In this document: piece after piece, positions 59,121 through 64,000 of the stretch | Position numbering within the stretch: the stretch's first letter is position 1 | Layout of the letters: every line of letters begins with the position of its first letter | Origin: CAZHAX01 sp964530325 | GTDB taxonomy: Bacteria; Chloroflexota; Anaerolineae; B4-G1 | Direction of reading: 5' to 3' | NCBI GenBank assembly: GCA_964530325.1 | Contig: CAZHAX010000008.1 | Coordinates: 62,001 to 126,000, forward strand | Length of the DNA: 64,000 nucleotides | The notes under the pieces: generated by a model | What the model was told of the DNA's origin: nothing | Database searches by the model: none | The model's input: only the letters and a program-made list of their open reading frames with translations | Program-made: the position numbers and the translations under genes

Positions 59121-60296
59121 TCATCTTCCTTCCTGGACTAGCGCAGCCAGATACCGCTCGATCTCGTCGACCTGGACGGACCAGGAGTGCTGTTCGGCCG
59201 CGGCTCGCCAGCGAGCGCGGTCGCCATCGCCGGGGGATTCTGCGATTGCATCTTCAACGGCCGCGACGAACTCGCTACAGCTAGATGCTATTCGCACGCT
59301 GCTCGCCTCTCTCTCGACATAGGGCAGTCTCGTGGCCACAACTGGCTTGCCCATCGCCAGGTACTCATATAGCTTCAGGGGCGAGAGTCCCCGCGTGTAG
59401 TCGTTGACCGCATATGGTATCAGGCAGACATCAAACCCACCCACAATCGCCGGAACCGCTGAGTGGGGAGAGGCTGGCAGCAGATGCACGTTGGCCAGGC
59501 CAGACAAGGATTGGACCCTCACCCGATGACGCTTCACTGGACCCACGAGTATGAAGGTCACCTCGGCCAAGCGCTCAGCACAGTGCACGAGCAGCTCCAC
59601 ATCCACTCGATCGTCGATTGTGCCAACAAACCCCACGCGCGGCCGCGGCAAATCGTCCACCGACTGTGGTGGCGCGCCGACAGACATGGGATTGAACTGC
59701 TCAACATCTACCCCGCCCGGTAGCACGTGTGTGTTGGCGTTGAACCTCCTCTTGGTCCGGCACATTTGCTCTGTCCGAGTAACCACGAGATCAACCTGGC
59801 GACACTGCTCAGCTTCCATGGCGGCGATGCTTTCCCGTGAAGTCAGCGGATACCCGGCCGCGGCGAAGTCATCGATGCAGTGGTACACGGAAACCCTGCT
59901 TCCCAGACGCGAAACCAGGTAGGCCGTATTCGGCCAGTACGTCCAAAGCACGTCGGCCACCAGGCCGAGACGCCTCAGGAGGCGCCGCAGGTACAGAAGG
60001 AGCAGGCGCTGGTTGACCGCATTTGTCCAAGCGTTATAGTAGAGCGGCAGCACAGGGAGCGGCGTGTACACCAGCAATCTCTCCTCCACCTGCCTAGTTC
60101 TACCCAGCCGCCGTGCAGCCCGCCAAGTGCCAGAGGGGTCCGAGACCAGCGAGTGCAAGGCTCGCGGCACTTCAGTGAAAAGCACCACGTGGCCGCGCTC
60201 CGCCAGGCGCAGCGCTATCTGCTGCCGCGACCCGAACTGCGGTGCGTCCCAGTCGGTCGTAGAGAGAAACACGAACGCTGGCTGGGCTGTAGCCAT
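59121..60296 (-). CDS. GT4-like glycosyltransferase
   Basis: 391 residues of the GT-B fold: N-terminal FLSTTDWDAPQFGSRQQIA, YHCIDDFAA, LPGGVDVEQFNP, VGFVGTIDDRVD, and SPLKLYEYLAMGKPVV as the donor motif. Relatives act on exopolysaccharides such as teichuronic-acid-like chains. The ATG at 60296 shares one base with the stop of the preceding GT39 gene (TGATG). Confidence 0.9.
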   Translation of the reverse strand: MATAQPAFVFLSTTDWDAPQFGSRQQIALRLAERGHVVLFTEVPRALHSLVSDPSGTWRAARRLGRTRQVEERLLVYTPLPVLPLYYNAWTNAVNQRLLLLYLRRLLRRLGLVADVLWTYWPNTAYLVSRLGSRVSVYHCIDDFAAAGYPLTSRESIAAMEAEQCRQVDLVVTRTEQMCRTKRRFNANTHVLPGGVDVEQFNPMSVGAPPQSVDDLPRPRVGFVGTIDDRVDVELLVHCAERLAEVTFILVGPVKRHRVRVQSLSGLANVHLLPASPHSAVPAIVGGFDVCLIPYAVNDYTRGLSPLKLYEYLAMGKPVVATRLPYVEREASSVRIASSCSEFVAAVEDAIAESPGDGDRARWRAAAEQHSWSVQVDEIERYLAALVQEGR

Positions 60297-61675
60297 CACG
60301 GGTAGTACCCCGGTCCGAAGTCGACGAGATCCATATACGAGCAGTAGGGCGTCGGCATCAACCTCCAACCGAAAAGCACCGCCCCGGTCGCCAGGGACAC
60401 CAGGGTCAAGGTCAGGGCCAGCGCTCGCCAGCCGCGCCGCAGCCTCAGCATTGAGGTCTGAGCCAACAGGCAAACTGGCGCAACAAGCGGGAGGTATCCG
60501 TTCTCCCCGCTAGTCCCCGGGAGATGTAGCAGCACCAGAGGCATTAGGCTGAGTAGCCAGAGCACAAGTAGTGCTTCCGCCCTGGACGCATGCCGCCAGT
60601 TCAGGACAGCACGCGCCAACGCTAGAGCCGCCGCGATCAGCACGAGTGGCGTCCAGAGATAGACCGAAACACCCAGTAGCCAGCCGCGCGCCTCCCAGAG
60701 ACTGCGAATCCACTCAAGCATCGTCCGCTGATAGTCCGGATCCACGGGACTCACTATCGCCTTCCAGTACGCAGCAGGCGCCACATCGACCAAGAAGACA
60801 AGGAACGCCGTGGCTAGAATGACCAGCAGCTTGATTGCCGGAGGCGCGCCCTGTCTCCCGCAGCCAGGCCCATCGGATGTTTCAGCCAGCAGGCCAGCGG
60901 CACCTTCGCTGGCAGAGCGCGCCGCCCGCTTCTCTGTGCCCCTATGTCGGACGGGTCCGCTCCACCCGCCGCGGATGTGGCAGAACAGCCCATAGCCAGC
61001 CACGAAGGGGAGCAGCAGAGGGGCTGAGGTCTTGGTCGCCCCGGCCAGCCCCAGGAGGACACCTGCAGCCACCGTCCATCCGGGCCGCTGCCTGCTGAAG
61101 GCCCGGAACAGCGTCCACGTCATCAGGGTGACCAGCAAAGCGAAGATCGAGTCAAGGTACAGCGATCGGTTGTAGCGAACGGCGAGTGGCATGAACGACG
61201 CCAGTGCCCCAGCCACGATCGCCGCCCGCTCACCGAATAGATCCTTGCCTAGCAGACAGATCGCCCCGACCATCGCCACACCGGCCATCGCTTGCACGCC
61301 TCGTGCCGTTGTCGCCGTGTCCGGCAGAACACGCATCACGAGATTGGTGAGCTGGACCGCAAGCAGGGGGTGCCCCACTGCGTTGGGACTCTCGGCATGA
61401 GCCATCAGCACAGGGTGGAAACGCTGCTGCGCAAACGGGATCTGGTGGATGTAGCGCATCTCGATGAAGTAGTGCCCGCTCTCGTCCGCCGTCATCGCTG
61501 GAGCACCCAGGTTCCACAGACGCAGCAGCGCTGCGGCCAGCACAATGGCGCCACAGACCCAACGCCAGCCGGCAGGCGCTGCCGCAGATACTATCCGTGC
61601 AGTTCCAGATCCCGCTTCATCCATCGCTTCGCCTAAACAGCCGCCAGAGCGAGGCCCATCGCTCTGTGCGGCCAT
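60296..61675 (-). CDS. GT39/ArnT-like membrane glycosyltransferase with an atypical insert
   Basis: 459 residues, about 9-10 hydrophobic segments, with the first-loop acidic pair in AMTADESGHYFIEMRYI (seen in parts). Between membrane segments, about residues 231-277, lies a hydrophilic stretch (RHRGTEKRAARSASEGAAG and on to GCGRQGAPP) that looks unlike the family and may derive from an inserted repeat. The C-terminal soluble domain of the other GT39 protein is missing. ATG 61675 follows GGGGGGTG; other starts are possible. Confidence 0.8.
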   Translation of the reverse strand: MAAQSDGPRSGGCLGEAMDEAGSGTARIVSAAAPAGWRWVCGAIVLAAALLRLWNLGAPAMTADESGHYFIEMRYIHQIPFAQQRFHPVLMAHAESPNAVGHPLLAVQLTNLVMRVLPDTATTARGVQAMAGVAMVGAICLLGKDLFGERAAIVAGALASFMPLAVRYNRSLYLDSIFALLVTLMTWTLFRAFSRQRPGWTVAAGVLLGLAGATKTSAPLLLPFVAGYGLFCHIRGGWSGPVRHRGTEKRAARSASEGAAGLLAETSDGPGCGRQGAPPAIKLLVILATAFLVFLVDVAPAAYWKAIVSPVDPDYQRTMLEWIRSLWEARGWLLGVSVYLWTPLVLIAAALALARAVLNWRHASRAEALLVLWLLSLMPLVLLHLPGTSGENGYLPLVAPVCLLAQTSMLRLRRGWRALALTLTLVSLATGAVLFGWRLMPTPYCSYMDLVDFGPGYYP

Positions 61676-61723
61676 CACCCCCCATCGGGGCAGCAGGACA
61701 GCCACCACCAGTACGTCGCTCCC

Positions 61724-62338
61724 TCACCGCCGCTCACTACCCATCACACACCAGTACCCGGTAGCAAGCAGGTTGGGATAGCGGCACGCCAGCAGGTTGT
61801 AGATCGGTCCCACGCGCCACCAGGCCCGCGGCCTGTAGGCAAACTCCCACGACACACTCCACCCCTCAGGGCAGGTGTCGCGGAGGAAGGCCCGCGCTTC
61901 AGACCAGCTCGGCAGCCATTTGTGACGATTCCGCGGCATGAGGCTGTACTCCTTACCAATCACCTGCCCACGCAGGAACTTCAGCCTGTAGCCCAGGGCA
62001 TACATGTTCGGCACACTCACGACCACGTGTCGACCGGCAACGCGGAACAGGTCGGCCGCGATCTCCCGTAGCGAGTCAAGGTGTTCCAGCACGTGAACAC
62101 AGACCACGCTATCGAACGAGCGATCCCTAAATGGCAACCCCGCCCTCTCTAGATCGACGATGACATCAGGTTCGCCGACCAGGTCCACGCCGATGTAGTG
62201 CCGGACATGGGCCCTGAGATACGCCTCTCCGCACCCTACGTCCAGCACGGAGCCCGAGAGAAAAGGGGCCAGGTTCACGGCGATGAACTCGGCGCGCTCT
62301 TCCCTGTTCGAGTAGTAGCCAACTGGCCGTTCGCCCAT
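61724..62338 (-). CDS. SAM-dependent methyltransferase
   Basis: 204 residues of a class I methyltransferase: SVLDVGCGEAYLRAHV (SAM motif I), DVIVDLERAGLPF, and VCVHVLEHLDSLREIAADL (motifs post-I/II). ATG 62338 is preceded by AAGGAAGG. It leads the second polysaccharide operon and may modify a sugar or lipid carrier; this is inference from position. Confidence 0.9.
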   Translation of the reverse strand: MGERPVGYYSNREERAEFIAVNLAPFLSGSVLDVGCGEAYLRAHVRHYIGVDLVGEPDVIVDLERAGLPFRDRSFDSVVCVHVLEHLDSLREIAADLFRVAGRHVVVSVPNMYALGYRLKFLRGQVIGKEYSLMPRNRHKWLPSWSEARAFLRDTCPEGWSVSWEFAYRPRAWWRVGPIYNLLACRYPNLLATGYWCVMGSERR

Positions 62339-62672
62339 GCCTTCCTTCACTCGACAGAGAGATGAACCCATCGACGATCAGTTCGGGCGGCTCCTCGGCG
62401 AAGCTCGGACTGCCGCGCCAGCCGTCTACGCACAGGCCGGCGGACGCTGGCCGATCTACCCCAGGGGCCACCGTGGACCCGGAAGTCGCCACTATCACTA
62501 GTATACGGATGCAGGTCACTGGGGTCAACCCAGCTATCCGGGATCTGCCCGCGGTTGCGCAGCAGATAGCAGCAGGCTACCTCCGGGCCGCATTCAAGGC
62601 ACGCCGTTGCGGACCAGATGGGCGTCGCCAGTGATACTCAGTTCGACCCCAGCGCGAGCCATCGTGTGGGCG
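62339..62672 (-). other. Leader and spacer between flippase and methyltransferase genes
   Basis: 334 bases with no supported gene. It holds the promoter at 62500-62528 and a leader of about 155 bases in front of the methyltransferase gene. Confidence 0.6.
62500..62528 (-). promoter_or_regulatory. Promoter of the second polysaccharide operon
   Basis: Minus-strand TTGACC (62528-62523) and TATACT (62505-62500) with a 17-base spacer. Transcription would start near 62494. Confidence 0.7.
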
Positions 62673-64000
62673 TCATTGGCCCCTTCTCCGCGCAGCCAGG
62701 CGCTCCTGCAGCAGAGCCAAGATCTCGGACCAATCCCGCCGGACGCCCTCTCTCTGCAGCAGGAAGAGAAATGCCAGGTAGACGAGCACGCCGAGGGGCA
62801 CCAAGGCGGCCAGCGCCCCGAATGCCGTCGGCAAGAACGTTCCGGCCACAGTAACCACAGCACCCATCAAGACCGCCGCCGTCAGCTGAGGGCCAACAGC
62901 CGATAAGAAGCGCCGCTGCGGGATACCCAGATGGCGGTTCGTCAGCCATACCGCCCAAAGACCGGCCACCGTCATGGAGACTGCCGCCGCCCAGGCCACG
63001 CCTGGGGTGCCGGCGATGGAACCAAGCGCCAGCAGAAGGAGGCCGAACATTGCCAGGCGTACCACTACTATCCTTGTGGTCACGTCCGGCCGGCCTGTGG
63101 AAGTGAAGATGCTCCCCGTAAGACGACTGAGGGCGCGGATCAGAGCAAAGAGGCACAGAATACGTACGAGGGGCACGGCCGGCGCCCAATCCTCCCCATA
63201 GATGCCGACCACAGCGGCTGGGGCAACGGCAAACAGCCCGGCCGCAATCGGGAATGCCGCGTAGGTCATGAAGCTCACGGCGCGGAGATAGGCCCTCCCG
63301 ACCCGGCGCACGTCATCCTGCAGAGCTGAGAAGGCGGGGAAGGTGACTCGTCCGAAGAGCGACGCCACCAGGTCGACAGCCAGGTTGGTGATCGTGACCG
63401 CCAGGCCGTAGTAGCCGACGTCCGCAGCATCGGCAACGTACGCGAGATACACAACGTCGAGCTTGCTCGTAGCGTACAGCAGCAGCGAAATGAACGCCAG
63501 GTATCGACCGAAGGAAACGAGCCGGCCCGCGATCACCCAGTCGAAGCAGAGATGCGGTCGGAATCCGGCCCGCTGCCACAGGAGGAGAGCACGCAGGAAG
63601 GCAGCGACCAGAAGACCGGCAACCAGACTCGAGACGCCGAAGCCAGCATAGGCCAGGCCGATAGCGACGAAGGCGTAGGCAACCTGAGGTGCGACCTCGG
63701 CAGACGTCTTGCGCCGAAAGCCCAACTCCTTTTCCAGCAGGCTACTGGGGATCACGCCGATGCCCGTCAAGATCGTGCTCAGCGCCAATGCCCTCAGGAT
63801 CCAGGCAACCTCCGCCTGGTTGTAGAAGGCGGCAACGGCGGGGGCAGCGGTGACCAACAGCACAGCGGCGACGAGCGACAAGCCCATGACTGCAAAGAAC
63901 CCCGTGCTTGCCGCCTCACGCACGCTGCCAGCCCACTGGACAAGCGCTTGCCCGAACCCGAAGTCACCGATAATGGCGGAGATGCTGAAGAAGACGAGGG
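62673..64000 (-). CDS. Wzx-type oligosaccharide flippase, N terminus beyond window
   Basis: At least 442 residues with about 12 hydrophobic segments of the MATE/PST polysaccharide-exporter fold. The open frame continues through the right edge (FFSISAIIGDFGFGQALVQ at its visible start), so the true start is missing; an ATG-like start near 63923 would cut the first helix. Signature parts: LLEKELGFRRKTSAEV, FGRYLAFISLLLYATSKLDVVYL in parts, and YYGLAVTITNLAVDL. It would move lipid-linked repeat units across the membrane for the ligase/polymerase encoded at 42099-45611. Confidence 0.9.
   Translation of the reverse strand, partial: LVFFSISAIIGDFGFGQALVQWAGSVREAASTGFFAVMGLSLVAAVLLVTAAPAVAAFYNQAEVAWILRALALSTILTGIGVIPSSLLEKELGFRRKTSAEVAPQVAYAFVAIGLAYAGFGVSSLVAGLLVAAFLRALLLWQRAGFRPHLCFDWVIAGRLVSFGRYLAFISLLLYATSKLDVVYLAYVADAADVGYYGLAVTITNLAVDLVASLFGRVTFPAFSALQDDVRRVGRAYLRAVSFMTYAAFPIAAGLFAVAPAAVVGIYGEDWAPAVPLVRILCLFALIRALSRLTGSIFTSTGRPDVTTRIVVVRLAMFGLLLLALGSIAGTPGVAWAAAVSMTVAGLWAVWLTNRHLGIPQRRFLSAVGPQLTAAVLMGAVVTVAGTFLPTAFGALAALVPLGVLVYLAFLFLLQREGVRRDWSEILALLQERLAARRRGQ

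Noticed and set aside
1..64000. CRISPR array, insertion sequence or prophage
   Set aside because: No spaced direct repeats, transposase, integrase or phage structural genes were found.

Overview
This 64 kb window is GC-rich and almost entirely coding. Most genes lie on the minus strand in tight operons, often with 1-4 base overlaps; the plus-strand exceptions are a lipid-kinase gene, a tRNA-Gly gene and a PEP-synthase-like gene. No insertion sequence, prophage, CRISPR array or replication origin is visible. The gene content suggests a bacterium with an anaerobic or microaerophilic lifestyle: superoxide reductase, flavodiiron protein, rubredoxin, Dps-like ferritin and archaeal-type split glutamate synthase beside metF/metV. 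Together with the multidomain histidine kinases, translin and the eRF1-like protein this fits an uncultured Chloroflexota best. That placement is inference, since no rRNA or marker phylogeny is available here.

Layout. 1-2354: peroxiredoxin (cut by the left edge) and a YyaL-type thioredoxin-domain protein. 2584-8922: a four-gene phosphorelay operon (large GAF sensor kinase, single-domain receiver, two receiver-kinase proteins) with its own promoter. 9112-12201: oxygen and ROS defence (flavodiiron protein, rubrerythrin-like protein, superoxide reductase, Dps-like ferritin, rubredoxin). 12269-15512: eRF1-like (baeRF) protein, HtrA protease and DnaJ/CbpA, apparently expressed from one promoter upstream of dnaJ. 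15687-17654: ribosomal protein L25, divergent diacylglycerol-kinase-like gene, tRNA-Gly. 17675-20189: PIG-L deacetylase, then an ssb-DUF3467-translin group. 20413-23028: PEP-synthase-like protein with a degenerate KaiC-like N terminus.

23161-34611 is a nitrogen and one-carbon block: glutamate dehydrogenase, GntR-type regulator, glutamine synthetase, a two-polypeptide glutamate synthase (amidotransferase plus GXGXG; internally duplicated FMN/Fe-S subunit), MTHFR (metF), MetV and an MvhD-like Fe-S protein. The last five genes form one operon behind a perfect TTGACA-17-TATAAT promoter overlapped by an inverted repeat. valS follows, controlled by a T-box leader (37620-37960).

37990-64000 is a cell-surface polysaccharide region. 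One operon (about 52.0 kb down to 38.0 kb) carries an SMR-like flippase, wecB, several glycosyltransferases, an SDR epimerase, an O-antigen-ligase-TPR fusion, a WecA-type initiating transferase, a UDP-sugar dehydrogenase (with WecB this gives UDP-ManNAcA), a VTT membrane protein and an unknown membrane protein. A second operon (about 62.5 kb down to 52.5 kb) carries a methyltransferase, membrane and soluble glycosyltransferases, two SDR enzymes and a sugar nucleotidyltransferase. A Wzx-type flippase is cut by the right edge.

The least ordinary material is the glutamate-synthase/MetVF/MvhD operon with its decayed FMN-domain duplicate and palindromic operator, the degenerate KaiC-PPDK fusion, the eRF1-like protein with a Gly/Arg loop, and the nearly leaderless lipid-kinase transcript.
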